Positions 1 to 9,621 of a stretch of 64,000 nt of DNA are shown piece after piece. The stretch lies in contig NZ_JBGBPY010000001.1 of NCBI RefSeq assembly GCF_041107455.1, positions 310,001 to 374,000 of the forward strand, in the 5' to 3' direction. Source of the stretch: Rhodanobacter humi. Lineage in GTDB: Bacteria > Pseudomonadota > Gammaproteobacteria > Xanthomonadales > Rhodanobacteraceae. Position numbers and translations under genes: made by a program. Below the pieces are notes generated by a model. It had not been told where the DNA came from. It saw only the letters and a program-made list of their open reading frames with translations, and did no database searches. How positions within the stretch are numbered: the stretch's first letter is position 1; each line of letters opens with the position of its first letter.

Positions 1-1
1 G

Positions 2-64
2 ATCGGCGTCGACGACGTGGTCGAGCGTTTCGAGGCTGCCGCACACGAAATCGGGTTCCCGTAG
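2..64 (+). CDS. 3' end of an unidentified gene (partial)
   Basis: A frame is open from the window edge and ends in TAG; only 20 residues are visible, finishing ERFEAAAHEIGFP. The stop codon lies on the first bases of a REP arm, a common place for such palindromes to sit. The fragment is too short to assign to a family, and the frame could be open by chance. Confidence 0.35.
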   Translation: MGVDDVVERFEAAAHEIGFP

Positions 65-114
65 GAGCGGCTTCAGCCGCGACTGTTCGGAATCGCGGCT
101 GAAGCCGCTCCTAC
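61..114. repeat. Inverted pair of REP-like arms, family A
   Basis: Two perfectly complementary 22-bp arms (61-82 and 93-114), beginning GTAGGAGCGGCTTCAG, are separated by 10 bp. This is the usual form of an intergenic REP doublet in Xanthomonads and pseudomonads. It lies between the stop at 64 and the end of the reverse gene at 128 and could protect or terminate both transcripts. Confidence 0.85.
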
Positions 115-127
115 GGCGCGCTACCGA

Positions 128-526
128 TCATTTCGCGCGGTAATCCTGGTAGGACTTTTCCTCGACCAATTGCGAGCCCAGCTTGAGGTTGATCTCGCGC
201 TTCACCGCGGCACGCTCGTCGTTCCTGAAATACACCGAGCGTGCCAGTTCGATGAAGCCGGCGTCGAAAGCCTGCGCCTTTTCCTTGAGACGGATCTCGT
301 CCTCGATCTCCCACAGCGCCTCGTTCACCGCGAGCAGGCGTGCACGCTCGTCGCGGATGTCGGTGTGCGAAGCGGGGTGCGCGGCCCAGGTCGCGTTGAG
401 CATTTCCAGCTCGGTGCGCACGTTGGCCAATTTCGCCGGATCGACGATGCGCCGCGACTTGATTTCGAGGATGGTGATCTTGTCGATCAGCTCGCCGTAG
501 GACACCGGGGTCTGGATCAGGCTCAT
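128..526 (-). CDS. DUF6165 family protein
   Basis: A 132-residue soluble, charged, largely helical protein with no signal peptide or membrane segment. It opens MSLIQTPVSYGELIDKI and contains an ELARSVYFRNDERAAVKREIN segment, which I recognise as DUF6165. The function of the family is unknown to me; members are often seen near surface-polysaccharide genes. I start at the ATG at 526 because TTGGAG stands 6-7 nt before it, rather than at a TTG four codons upstream. It begins 15 bp after the ammonia-lyase stop on the same strand, so the two are probably co-transcribed. Confidence 0.8.
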   Translation of the reverse strand: MSLIQTPVSYGELIDKITILEIKSRRIVDPAKLANVRTELEMLNATWAAHPASHTDIRDERARLLAVNEALWEIEDEIRLKEKAQAFDAGFIELARSVYFRNDERAAVKREINLKLGSQLVEEKSYQDYRAK

Positions 527-541
527 GGACAACTCCAAGGT

Positions 542-2443
542 TCAGGCCGCATGCGCGGGATGGAAGGCGCCCTGCCGCAGCAGTTCGCAGACGGTACGCA
601 CGTCGCCGTCCAGCGCGCGGTCGCGGTGCAGGAAATCGATGTGCCGGCGCAGCGTGAGGTGGGCCTTGCGCACGTCGGCACCGGCGTGGAAATCGCTGGT
701 GCCCGACAGCGCCTCGGCCAGCTGGCGCACCTCGGCGACGAACTGTTCGTGGTGCGGCTGGCCCTCGTGCGGCGCGTTGGCCACCTTCGCCGCCAGCGCC
801 TGCCAGCCACCACGCTGGGCGAGGCGGCGCGCGGCGTTGAGCATCTCCTGGCGGTAGTCCAGCGCCTGCGCCGCGGTGTACAGCTCCAGCGCAATCACGT
901 GGCCGAGGTCTTCCATCATTTCCATCACATGGCGCGCCTCGTTGGCACCCATCGAGACGTGGTCCTCGGCGTTCGCGCTGGTCGGCACCGAATACACGCT
1001 GGCCGGATGCGCGCGGGTGGCGAGATCGTTGACCAGCGCCGCCGCGGTGTACTGCACGATCATGAAGCCGGAATCGGTGCCGTCCTCGTTGCCGGTCAGG
1101 AACGCCGGCAAGCCGTCATTCGTCGCCGGGTCGACCAGCTTGTTCAAGCGCCGCTCGCTGATCGAGGCCAGCACCGGGATCGCCGCCTTCACGTAACTCA
1201 TCGCCAGCGCCAGCGGCATGCCGTGGAAGTGGCCGGCGGAGATCACCTGCTCCTCGATGAACTGTGCGCCTTCCGCATCGGGGAAGATCAGCGGGTTGTC
1301 GGTGACCGCGTTCAACTCGATGTCGAACACGCGGCAGGCCTGTGCCCAGGCATCGCGCACCGCGCCGTGCACCTGTGGCATGCAGCGCAGGCTGTAGGCG
1401 TCCTGCGGCTGGTGCTTCTTGCCACCCTTGAACGGCAGGAAGCGCGCATAGAACGCCTCGCGGCCGTGGCGCTGGTTGGCCGGCACCCAGTTCCAGCCGA
1501 TGTCGAAGCTGAGCGCCTGGTCGTCGGCTTCGCTCCACGCCTCGGCCGCCCACGGCCGGAAGTGCGGCACCAGGTGATAGGGGATATCGACCAGGGTGGA
1601 ACCCTGCAACAACTCGCGTACATGCGCGGCCACCGCCGTCTGGCCGGGATGCGGACGCAGGGCGTGGACTTCCGGTCGCAAGGCGCCGCTGCGGCCCGCG
1701 AAGGCATCCAGCGTCATCGCCGCTGCAAGATCGGCGGCGTCGAGCAGGCGTTCCAGGTCGTGCAAGGCCAACGTGCCGGTGGCCAGCATCTGCGCGGTGC
1801 CGTTGTTGAGTGCGAGGCCTTCCTTGAACGACAGCCGCACCGGCGTGAGGCCGGCGCGCTTGAGCGCCTCGTCGCCGGGCAGGCGCTCGCCACCAAGGAA
1901 CGCCTCGCCACCGCCCAGCAGCACGATGGCCAGGTGCGAAAGCGGCGCGAGGTCGCCGCTGGCGCCTACCGAGCCCTTCTCCGGCACCACCGGCACCACG
2001 CCGGCATTGAGCATTGCGGTGAGCGCTTCCAACGTCTGCACGCGGATACCCGAGTGCCCGCGCATCAAGGTGTTGATGCGGATCACCAGCATCGCGCGCA
2101 CCACGTCGGCGCCGAACGGCTTGCCCACGCACACGGCGTGGGTCGTGATCAGGTTGTGCTGCAACTCTTCCATCAGCATGCCTTCCGGCACCTGCGCGCG
2201 GCTGCCCGGCAGTTCGTCACGCACGCGATGCGCACCCAGCAGCTTGTCGGCATTGCTGCCGAAGCCGGTGGTGACGCCGTAGGTCGGCTCGCCGCAGCTG
2301 ACCTTTTCGGCGAGGAAATCGGCCGCGCGCTGCACGCGCTGCAACTGCTGCGCATCCAGCGCCACGTTCGCGCCATCGCGGGCCACCGCCACCAGCTGCG
2401 CCCGGGTGAGGCTGCTGCCGTCGAGAAGAATGGTTTCGCTCAC
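542..2443 (-). CDS. hutH: HAL/PAL/TAL-family aromatic amino acid ammonia-lyase, long form
   Basis: A 633-residue lyase that should release ammonia from histidine or another aromatic amino acid using a self-made MIO cofactor. The MIO triad Ala151-Ser152-Gly153 is intact in GSVGASGDLAPLSHL. The catalytic tyrosine is in PTYGVTTGFG (about 55) and QDAYSLRCMPQVHGA carries the carboxylate-binding arginine. Typical bacterial HutH is about 510 residues. Here there is extra sequence (about 280-340: IPYHLVPHFRPW, DIGWNWVPANQRHG) before the YSLR motif and a longer C-terminus. No hutU, hutI, hutG or hutC is nearby, and its partner in the transcript is a DUF6165 gene, so the substrate may not be histidine. 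The family call is firm; the symbol is tentative. Confidence 0.85.
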   Translation of the reverse strand: MSETILLDGSSLTRAQLVAVARDGANVALDAQQLQRVQRAADFLAEKVSCGEPTYGVTTGFGSNADKLLGAHRVRDELPGSRAQVPEGMLMEELQHNLITTHAVCVGKPFGADVVRAMLVIRINTLMRGHSGIRVQTLEALTAMLNAGVVPVVPEKGSVGASGDLAPLSHLAIVLLGGGEAFLGGERLPGDEALKRAGLTPVRLSFKEGLALNNGTAQMLATGTLALHDLERLLDAADLAAAMTLDAFAGRSGALRPEVHALRPHPGQTAVAAHVRELLQGSTLVDIPYHLVPHFRPWAAEAWSEADDQALSFDIGWNWVPANQRHGREAFYARFLPFKGGKKHQPQDAYSLRCMPQVHGAVRDAWAQACRVFDIELNAVTDNPLIFPDAEGAQFIEEQVISAGHFHGMPLALAMSYVKAAIPVLASISERRLNKLVDPATNDGLPAFLTGNEDGTDSGFMIVQYTAAALVNDLATRAHPASVYSVPTSANAEDHVSMGANEARHVMEMMEDLGHVIALELYTAAQALDYRQEMLNAARRLAQRGGWQALAAKVANAPHEGQPHHEQFVAEVRQLAEALSGTSDFHAGADVRKAHLTLRRHIDFLHRDRALDGDVRTVCELLRQGAFHPAHAA

Positions 2444-2481
2444 AAATGCTCCAGCAGGCGTACACGCCCAACGATGTCGTC

Positions 2482-2501
2482 ATTCCCGCGAATGCGGGAA
2501 T
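2482..2501. repeat. Short palindrome, REP-like family B (single unit)
   Basis: ATTCCCGC-GAAT-GCGGGAAT, followed by TCCAT, lies between hutH and the GIY-YIG gene. The same unit occurs as an inverted pair on the other side of the GIY-YIG gene (2839-2918). Confidence 0.75.
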
Positions 2502-2508
2502 CCATCTT

Positions 2509-2805
2509 TCAATCCTGCAAATCATCCCGACGGTCGCACCATCCCGGGTTGGCCGTCTCGACCAGTTCCAGCTTCCAGGCCCTATTCCATTTCCTCAATT
2601 GTTTCTCGCGCTCGATGGCTGAAGGAAAATCGGGGTGCAACTCGAACCAGACTAGGCACTTCACGTCGTAACGCTTGGTAAAACCTTCGACCAACCCCTC
2701 GCGATGCTCCCAGGCACGCAGCTTAAGGTTGCCCGTCACACCGACATACAGCGTGCCACGCTCGCCACTGGCCATGATGTAGACGGCCGGCTGCTTGCTG
2801 GTCAC
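2509..2805 (-). CDS. GIY-YIG nuclease-superfamily small protein
   Basis: 98 residues forming one GIY-YIG domain: AVYIMASGERGTLYVGVTG holds the two beta strands with the Tyr-Ile/Tyr-Val signature, followed by LKLRAWEHREGLVEGFTKRY and the catalytic glutamate region AIEREKQLRKW. It belongs to the small stand-alone group (YhbQ/UPF0213-like) with unproven cellular substrates. I chose a GTG start at 2805 because AAGGAGGAGG is directly upstream. A longer ATG-started reading would translate the palindromic repeat into an artefactual FPRKRES peptide. It sits between units of one palindrome family. Confidence 0.85.
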   Translation of the reverse strand: MTSKQPAVYIMASGERGTLYVGVTGNLKLRAWEHREGLVEGFTKRYDVKCLVWFELHPDFPSAIEREKQLRKWNRAWKLELVETANPGWCDRRDDLQD

Positions 2806-2838
2806 CCCTCCTCCTTGGCATCCCATCCTTCCAGATAG

Positions 2839-2918
2839 CGTCACTCCCGCGAAAGCGGGAATCCATTTTTGCTTTGCAGCCAAGGTCAACATGGATTCCC
2901 GCTTTCGCGGGAATGACG
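2839..2918. repeat. Inverted pair of REP-like palindromes, family B
   Basis: 28-bp arms at 2839-2866 and 2891-2918 are inverted copies with one mismatch, 24 bp apart. Each arm is itself a hairpin (CCCGCGAAAGCGGG). The pair lies between hisS and the GIY-YIG gene. Confidence 0.85.
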
Positions 2919-2956
2919 GCAAAAAGCCAAAGCGGCCTGTCAAATCCAGTGCCGCC

Positions 2957-4333
2957 TCAACCACCCATCGCGGCGGCCTGCTCCAGCTCCACCCGCAGCG
3001 TCTTGACCAGCTCGGCGCGCGCCACCTCGAACTGGTCGCCGCGGCGCAGGTCCTTCACCGTGACCACGCCCTTGGCCAGCTCGTCCTCGCCCAGCACCAC
3101 GGCGAAGCGGATGCCGGCGCGGTCGGCGTACTTGAACTGCTTGCCGAGCTTGCCGCCTTCCAGCACCACCTCGGTGGCGATGCCGGCGGCGCGCAGCTCA
3201 CCGGCCAGCGCGAGGTAGGCCGGCAACTGTGCTTCGTCCATCTGGGTGACCAGCACGTCCACCGTGCTTTGCGCGGTGTGCACCAGGCCGGCTTCGCGCA
3301 GTTGCCAGTACAGGCGCGACAGGCCGATCGAGATGCCCACGCCGGGCAGGTGCGACTTGGTGTACTGGCCGGCGAGATTCTCGTAGCGGCCGCCCGAGCA
3401 GATCGAACCGATCTGCGGGTGGTCATTCAGCGTGGTCTCGTAAACGATGCCGGTGTAGTAGTCGAGGCCGCGCGCGATGGAGAGGTTGAGCGCGTAGTGC
3501 GTCTCCGGCACGCCGAACGCGTGGATCAGGCCCAGCACTTCCTTCAGCTCCGCCCGGCCCTGTTCCAGCGCCTCGGGGCCGGCGCCCAGCGCGTCGAGCT
3601 TGGCAAAGGCATCGGCCAGCGAAGTGGAACGCACCTGCACGAAGGCAAGGATCTTGTCCACCGCCTCCGGCGCCAGGCCAAAGCCTTCGCCGGTGAGCGT
3701 GTCGCGCACATGGTCGGCGCCGCGCTTGTCCAGCTTGTCCACCTCGCGTAGCACCAGCATCTGCTGCTCGGGATCGGCCACGCCCAGGCTCTCGAAGTAG
3801 CCGCGCATCAGTTTGCGGTGGTTGAGCTGGATGGTGAACGGGCCGATCGCCAGCTCGCGGAACACGCTGTAGATCACCGCCGGCAACTCGGCGTCGTAGC
3901 GGATCGACAGGCTGTCCTTGCCGATCACGTCGATGTCGCACTGGTAGAACTCGCGGAAGCGGCCGCGCTGGGCACGCTCGCCGCGATACACCTTCTGCAT
4001 CTGGTAGCGGCGGAACGGGAAGCTCAGCTCGCGCTCGTGCTCGGCCACGTAGCGCGCCAGCGGCACGGTGAGGTCGAAGCGCAACGCCAGATCCGGCTTC
4101 TCGCCTTGCTCCAGCGCGCCGGTCGACTGCACGAAATACACCTGCCGCTCGGTCTCGCCGCCGGTCTTGGTCAGCAACACGTCGGCGTACTCGATCACCG
4201 GCGTCTCCACCGGCAGGAAACCGAAGCGCTCGTAGTTGCGGCGGATCGTGTCGAGCATGCGCTGGAATGCGATCTGGTCGAGCGGCAACAGCTCGAGCAC
4301 GCCGGGCATGGTGCGGGCCGGGGTAAGCGCCAT
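2957..4333 (-). CDS. hisS: Histidine--tRNA ligase
   Basis: A 458-residue class II aminoacyl-tRNA synthetase that charges tRNA-His in the cytoplasm. Motif 2 is visible as [17 protein letters not shown], the histidine A loop as [10 protein letters not shown], and motif 3 as [11 protein letters not shown], followed by the anticodon-binding domain. The fold order and length fit bacterial HisS. The start at 4333 ([11 protein letters not shown]) has AGAGG upstream; an in-frame ATG 12 codons earlier is less likely. It lies 158 bp from tRNA-Pro on the opposite strand. No histidine-biosynthesis genes are nearby. Confidence 0.95.
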   Translation of the reverse strand: MALTPARTMPGVLELLPLDQIAFQRMLDTIRRNYERFGFLPVETPVIEYADVLLTKTGGETERQVYFVQSTGALEQGEKPDLALRFDLTVPLARYVAEHERELSFPFRRYQMQKVYRGERAQRGRFREFYQCDIDVIGKDSLSIRYDAELPAVIYSVFRELAIGPFTIQLNHRKLMRGYFESLGVADPEQQMLVLREVDKLDKRGADHVRDTLTGEGFGLAPEAVDKILAFVQVRSTSLADAFAKLDALGAGPEALEQGRAELKEVLGLIHAFGVPETHYALNLSIARGLDYYTGIVYETTLNDHPQIGSICSGGRYENLAGQYTKSHLPGVGISIGLSRLYWQLREAGLVHTAQSTVDVLVTQMDEAQLPAYLALAGELRAAGIATEVVLEGGKLGKQFKYADRAGIRFAVVLGEDELAKGVVTVKDLRRGDQFEVARAELVKTLRVELEQAAAMGG

Positions 4334-4491
4334 GGAAACCTCTGCTGACAAGAGAGTGCCGCCGCGCATCCCGCGCGACGACTGCAGCCGCTAAGATTAA
4401 CAGATGGCCCCGCCCCAACCGCGGCCCGATGACGATGGCATGGAAACCTGTTGCCAAGGCCACCGGCCGTCGCTAGGATATGCGGCTCCCG

Positions 4492-4568
4492 CGGGGTGTA
4501 GCTCAGCCTGGTAGAGCGCTACGTTCGGGACGTAGAAGTCGCAGGTTCAAATCCTGTCTCCCCGACCA
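4492..4568 (+). tRNA. tRNA-Pro (anticodon CGG)
   Basis: A 77-nt cloverleaf with encoded CCA end. The anticodon stem CTACG/CGTAG encloses loop TTCGGGA, giving anticodon CGG, which reads CCG proline codons. The T arm is GCAGG-TTCAAAT-CCTGT. The acceptor stem starts CGGGG and ends CCCCG, with one T-T mismatch at pair 6-67. The C1-G72 pair is the identity feature expected for bacterial tRNA-Pro. Confidence 0.95.
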
Positions 4569-4606
4569 AGATTCAAACTCCAGGGTCCATCGATCCCTGG
4601 AACGGA

Positions 4607-4630
4607 AAAGCCGCCCTCTCGGGCGGCTTT
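4607..4630 (+). terminator. Rho-independent terminator after tRNA-Pro
   Basis: Stem AAAGCCGCCC/GGGCGGCTTT with a TCTC loop, followed by a short T-rich tail (CTTGTTT). The A-rich left flank means it could also work for the DUF3887 gene reading the other way, which ends at 4679. Confidence 0.85.
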
Positions 4631-4678
4631 CTTGTTTCCGCTATGCCTCGCACGAGCCGGCCCAGGGCGAGCAGACTT

Positions 4679-5170
4679 TCAGGACTTCGAGCCCGCCGCA
4701 TTCGGCATGAGACCGAACCGCAGCATCACCAGCTGCCCATTCACGCCACAGGCGGCTTCCGCGCCGACCTTCCCCTTGTCGAACTGCATCGGGACCAGCA
4801 CGACGGTATAGCCCTGCACCATCTGGCCCTTGTCCGCGCCGCCGATCGACTTGGCCTTGCCGTATTGCTGCGTCAACGCGCCCCAGGCTTGCTGCAACTT
4901 GTCGCTGGTCGGCTTGCCGTTGGGATCGAACGACTGCGTCGCACCGTTGAAATCGCCCTTGTCCATGGCCGTGAGCGCCTTGTTCACCGCGCCTCCGCAA
5001 CTCGCCGTCTGCTCGGCCGAAGCCGGCGTCGGCGCCGGGGCCTGCTTCGGCGCCTGTTGCGAAGACTGCGCCGGCTGCTGCGCCGGCTGCTGCGCGGGAG
5101 CCGTCTGCGCCTGCACGCTTCCGAAAGCCATCAACATGGCCGGCAGGATGAAAGGAATGGCCTGTTTCAT
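4679..5170 (-). CDS. Exported DUF3887-like protein
   Basis: 163 residues with a signal peptide (MKQAIPFILPAMLMAFGSVQAQ), then a low-complexity Gln/Ala/Pro linker (about 23-52). The globular domain contains ALTAMDKGDFNGATQSFD and KLQQAWGALTQQYGKAKSIG, typical of DUF3887, often found as an N-terminal module in front of periplasmic hydrolases. Here it stands alone. The ATG at 5170 is preceded by GAGGAGAAG. The reading frame extends 63 codons further upstream but has no supporting start. Its role is unknown. Confidence 0.75.
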   Translation of the reverse strand: MKQAIPFILPAMLMAFGSVQAQTAPAQQPAQQPAQSSQQAPKQAPAPTPASAEQTASCGGAVNKALTAMDKGDFNGATQSFDPNGKPTSDKLQQAWGALTQQYGKAKSIGGADKGQMVQGYTVVLVPMQFDKGKVGAEAACGVNGQLVMLRFGLMPNAAGSKS

Positions 5171-5535
5171 GTCGTCTTCTCCTCGAGGGGATCGGAGCGC
5201 GACGGCAAGCGTGTCAGTCAACGGAATTGGAGCGGACCGAAGCGCCGAAAGGTGCGCGAATGAAGCAGCGGGGCCGTCGCGGGGGAAGCGTCGTTTGCAC
5301 GACGCGTCCTCATCCTCGTGAGCCGGAGCACCTCTGTCAAACCGCGCGCCGGCGACCATTCAGCAAGATGAGCGTCCGGTGTCCAAGAGGCCATGGGTTC
5401 GTCCCGCGACAGCCACGCGATCAAACGGTTCGGCAAGACAAGGCAGCGGTTGCTTGCCTTGCATGCGCATGACGCCCAGCTCCGCATCGTGGATCGGACC
5501 GAGACCGGCCGTGCAGTCTCCCCGGCGATGCTTCA
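5171..5535. other. Intergenic stretch without recognisable gene
   Basis: 365 bp upstream of the DUF3887 gene. I find no reading frame with both a ribosome-binding site and protein-like composition, and no repeat that recurs elsewhere in the window. Presumably it carries the DUF3887 promoter. Confidence 0.5.
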
Positions 5536-5570
5536 ACGACAACGGCCGCCCACGAGGCGGCCGTTGTCGT
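5536..5570 (-). terminator. Perfect 15-bp hairpin, probable terminator
   Basis: ACGACAACGGCCGCC and its exact complement flank a CACGA loop. It follows the end (5612) of the reverse-strand exported protein. The T-tract is weak, so termination is inferred from the stem and its position. Confidence 0.65.
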
Positions 5571-5611
5571 TCCGGTTGTGCAGCACGGGATCGCCGATGC
5601 GACAGCCTCGC

Positions 5612-6007
5612 TCAGCCGTTCGACGCCGCGGCACAGTGATCGTCCGGGCAGGCGAAATCCACCTCCGCTCCCCGCCCCACCGTCACAGGAATGTTGGCGC
5701 GGGTATCGACGATCTTGCCGTCCTTCTGCAACGACACCGTGTAGGTCGACATGGGCAGGTTGCGCAAGTTGTAGCGCCCCTTGGCATCGACGGTGACATG
5801 GCGATGCAAGCCGGTGCTGCTTTGCGCGAGCACGGTTTCGCCGGCCGGCGCCTGCCCGAAGATGTGTGCCGTCGTGCTTTGCGCGCTGGCGGACAGCGGC
5901 AGCATGCCGCTCATGGTCACCATGCCGGCGACCATTGCCAGCCGGGACAGTACGCGCACATTCCGAATGACGCGCAGGCGGCGCCTGGCATGCTCAAGCT
6001 TCCTCAT
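5612..6007 (-). CDS. Small exported carboxypeptidase-regulatory-like domain protein (TonB-receptor N-terminus lookalike)
   Basis: 131 residues. A twin-basic N-terminus leads into a signal peptide ending SASAQS. One beta-sandwich domain of the CarboxypepD_reg type follows: GQAPAGETVLAQSSTG, VDAKGRYNLRNLP, TYTVSLQKDG, VTVGRGAEVDF. It ends CPDDHC-AAASNG. This reads like the signal peptide plus first domain of Xanthomonad TonB-dependent receptors, but no plug or barrel follows. A relative lies at 52112-52498 with the same architecture and CX4C ending. The ATG at 6007 has GGGAGAGG upstream. Its function is unknown; secretion to the periplasm is likely. Confidence 0.75.
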   Translation of the reverse strand: MRKLEHARRRLRVIRNVRVLSRLAMVAGMVTMSGMLPLSASAQSTTAHIFGQAPAGETVLAQSSTGLHRHVTVDAKGRYNLRNLPMSTYTVSLQKDGKIVDTRANIPVTVGRGAEVDFACPDDHCAAASNG

Positions 6008-6195
6008 GTTCCTCTCCCTAGACATCCAATGAGTGAGAGCCCTGCCCGCAACGACGGACAGGACATCCCGGTCCCCGCCTTGCCGGACCATGCCGGCACC
6101 CTGATTTCCCCGGGCGGTTCTGCAAGCTAGCGACAAGCGGCGATGCTTCGCAAGTGGAGCAGGTCAGCCCGGAGCGCGATGCTCGACTGACGCAC

Positions 6196-7053
6196 TCAGC
6201 CTGCCATCGCCAGCGCCACCAGCCGGTCCAGCTCGGCCTCGACGAAGCCCGCCTCCAGCCGCGCGGGACGGTTGAACGGGCCGCGCAGGCTCACACCGAG
6301 GTAGTCGCGCAACAGGCCGAAGAAGGTGTCGAACGGATCGACGCCGTCGCGCGCGCAGCACCAGCGGTACCAGCGCGTGCCGGCGGCGACGTGGGCGACC
6401 TCCTCGCGCAGGATCACTTCCAGCACGGCGATGGTGGCTTCGTCGCCGGCATGGCGCAGGCGCTCGATCATGCCGGGCGTCACGTCCAGGCCGCGCGCCT
6501 CCAGCACGCGCGGCACCAGGGCCATGCGCGCGGTATCGGAGTGCGCGGTCTTCTCGGCCATTTCCCACAGGCCATTGTGGGCATCGAAGTCGCCGTAGGC
6601 GTGGCCGAGTTCTTCCAATCGCGCGGTGAGCAGCGCGAAATGGCGCGCCTCGTCATGCGCACAGCTGACCCAGTCGCGGTAATAGGCATCGGGCATGCCG
6701 CGGAAGCGGTACACCGCGTCCCAGGCGAGGTTGATCGCGTTGAACTCGATATGTGCCACCGCATGCACCAGTGCGGCGCGGCCTTCGGCGCTGCCGAGGC
6801 CGCGCTGCGGCACCTGACGGGCACTGACCAGTTGCGGCTTCGCGGGACGACCGGGTGCACCGATGGGTTCGGGCAATGGTGTGGCAGGATCGGGGCGCAG
6901 CTGATCTGATTGCACGGCCGCCCATACGGCATGGGTGAGGCGCAATTTCTCGGCTGGGTCGGTGGCGGCCAGGCAGGCCTTGGCGGCGGCGTGGAGGTCG
7001 ACCATATCCTCCATCAAGACGCATGCGCCCCACTCCCTAGCGGGAGAGGTCAT
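6196..7053 (-). CDS. DUF455 ferritin-like domain protein
   Basis: 285 residues, helical, with ferritin-like metal-ligand spacing: HIEFNAINLAWDAVYRF, then SCAHDEARHFALL (ExxH), and later EVILREEVAHVAAGTRWY. This is the DUF455/MiaE-like group, cytoplasmic proteins thought to bind a di-iron centre; the substrate is unknown. The ATG at 7053 overlaps the last 17 nt of the upstream small membrane gene, suggesting translational coupling. Internal ATG codons at 7014 and 7005 are alternatives. Confidence 0.8.
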   Translation of the reverse strand: MTSPAREWGACVLMEDMVDLHAAAKACLAATDPAEKLRLTHAVWAAVQSDQLRPDPATPLPEPIGAPGRPAKPQLVSARQVPQRGLGSAEGRAALVHAVAHIEFNAINLAWDAVYRFRGMPDAYYRDWVSCAHDEARHFALLTARLEELGHAYGDFDAHNGLWEMAEKTAHSDTARMALVPRVLEARGLDVTPGMIERLRHAGDEATIAVLEVILREEVAHVAAGTRWYRWCCARDGVDPFDTFFGLLRDYLGVSLRGPFNRPARLEAGFVEAELDRLVALAMAG

Positions 7054-7327
7054 CGTCGCTCTCGCCCAGCATCCACTTTCTCCAACTGCGTGGCAGCGCG
7101 TTATGTTGCCCGAGAAAGACCCTGCCTTCGGCCCGGTGTTTCCAGGTACGCCAAAAAAGGACGAGCGAACCAGCCACCAACAGACCTACCTGCACCAACC
7201 CCAACCAGACACCCAGAACCTTCGAATCGAAGGCAATCAAGGCTCCAAGGACGACAAGAAAAACCGCCAGATCCCGGAAGGCTTTCGGGCTGCCCCACGA
7301 GCCACGGCTTGACGGTTTATCTCGCAC
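7037..7327 (-). CDS. Small two-helix membrane protein
   Basis: 96 residues from a GTG start at 7327. Two adjacent hydrophobic helices (about 19-34 and 38-58: LAVFLVVLGALIAF and VLGVWLGLVQVGLLVAG) are followed by a basic cytoplasmic tail ending MLGESDDDLSR. I do not recognise the family. It overlaps the DUF455 gene by 17 nt and probably forms a transcript with it. Upstream lies a half REP (7346-7395). Confidence 0.65.
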   Translation of the reverse strand: MRDKPSSRGSWGSPKAFRDLAVFLVVLGALIAFDSKVLGVWLGLVQVGLLVAGSLVLFWRTWKHRAEGRVFLGQHNALPRSWRKWMLGESDDDLSR

Positions 7328-7345
7328 CGGAAGTGTCCTTTCTCA

Positions 7346-7395
7346 GCTCTGGCGCTGATCGGAAAAAAGCATTCGCGCACAGGGTGCGCTCCTAC
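7346..7395. repeat. REP-like element, family C, one arm only
   Basis: Contains the central spacer and right arm (AGCATTCGCGCACAGGGTGC...) of the doublet found intact at 50211-50285. The two copies are near-identical over this segment, including the GCTCTGGCGCTGATCGGAA spacer, but the left arm is missing here. Confidence 0.85.
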
Positions 7396-7402
7396 ACGTG
7401 GT

Positions 7403-8878
<1,476 letters not shown>

Positions 8879-8891
8879 GATGGATGGCCTG

Positions 8892-9596
8892 CTACGGGTG
8901 ATTCGAGGGAGAGACGGTGGCGGCCGGCACAGGGGCCGCGCCCGGTGTGGAGATGGTGGCTGGCAGTGGCTTGCGCAATGCCTCGGACGGGTCCGCGGAG
9001 CCCAGTTTCCCGTGCAGCGCATCCGATATCACCGCCGGGTCCAGGTGCTCGCGCACGGCGTTCGACATCGCCGCCGGGTCGAGTTTCCCGCGCAGCGATT
9101 CCGACATCGCCGCGGGATGGAAATGCTCGCGCACGCTGGGCGGCACCTGCTGGCCCAGCCAGATCGTGGCGCTCTGGAACGGCGGCAGCAGCAGTGAAGC
9201 CCGCCACGGCGGCTCGCGGGTGAACGTGGTGAACTGGCACAGGAACACCACCACGCACACCAGCAGCACGCCACGCGCCAGCCCGAACACCATGCCGAAC
9301 AGGCGATCCGTGCCGGACAGGCCGGTGCTCACCAGCAGGCGATGGATCAGGAAACGCAGCAGCGCGCCCAGCACCAGCATCAGCACGAAGCACAGTGCGT
9401 AACCCGCGGCCACACGCAGCGCGGGATGGCTGATCACGTCCAGATGCGCGGACACCGTCGGCCCGAGCAGCCAGGCCACCCAGAACGCGGCGATCCAGAT
9501 CACCAGCGCCAGCACCTCGGACACCAGGCCGCGCCACAGCCCGACCAGCACCGATAGGCCCAGCACGCCGAGTATCGTGTAGTCGATCCAGTTCAT
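8892..9596 (-). CDS. cvpA: CvpA family inner-membrane protein with repetitive C-terminal tail
   Basis: 234 residues. The N-terminal 165 or so form the CvpA domain with four membrane helices ([20 protein letters not shown] onward, including [14 protein letters not shown]). The cytoplasmic tail from about residue 165 is unusual. It carries near-repeats of about 17 residues built on [26 protein letters not shown] and [13 protein letters not shown], then a Pro/Ala-rich end. CvpA is linked to colicin V production, envelope stress and biofilm; its mechanism is unsettled. It lies between dedD (25 bp) and purF (13 bp). Confidence 0.92.
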   Translation of the reverse strand: MNWIDYTILGVLGLSVLVGLWRGLVSEVLALVIWIAAFWVAWLLGPTVSAHLDVISHPALRVAAGYALCFVLMLVLGALLRFLIHRLLVSTGLSGTDRLFGMVFGLARGVLLVCVVVFLCQFTTFTREPPWRASLLLPPFQSATIWLGQQVPPSVREHFHPAAMSESLRGKLDPAAMSNAVREHLDPAVISDALHGKLGSADPSEALRKPLPATISTPGAAPVPAATVSPSNHP

Positions 9597-9621
9597 GCCC
9601 GGGTCCGCGCCAGTGTGCCGA

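Noticed and set aside
170-2671. Long open frame on the plus strand opposite hutH
   Set aside because: Arg/His/Gln-rich antisense shadow of a high-GC gene; no family signature and no ribosome-binding site.
5393-6130. Plus-strand open frame over the small exported protein
   Set aside because: Antisense to a gene with a clear signal peptide and a relative elsewhere in the window.
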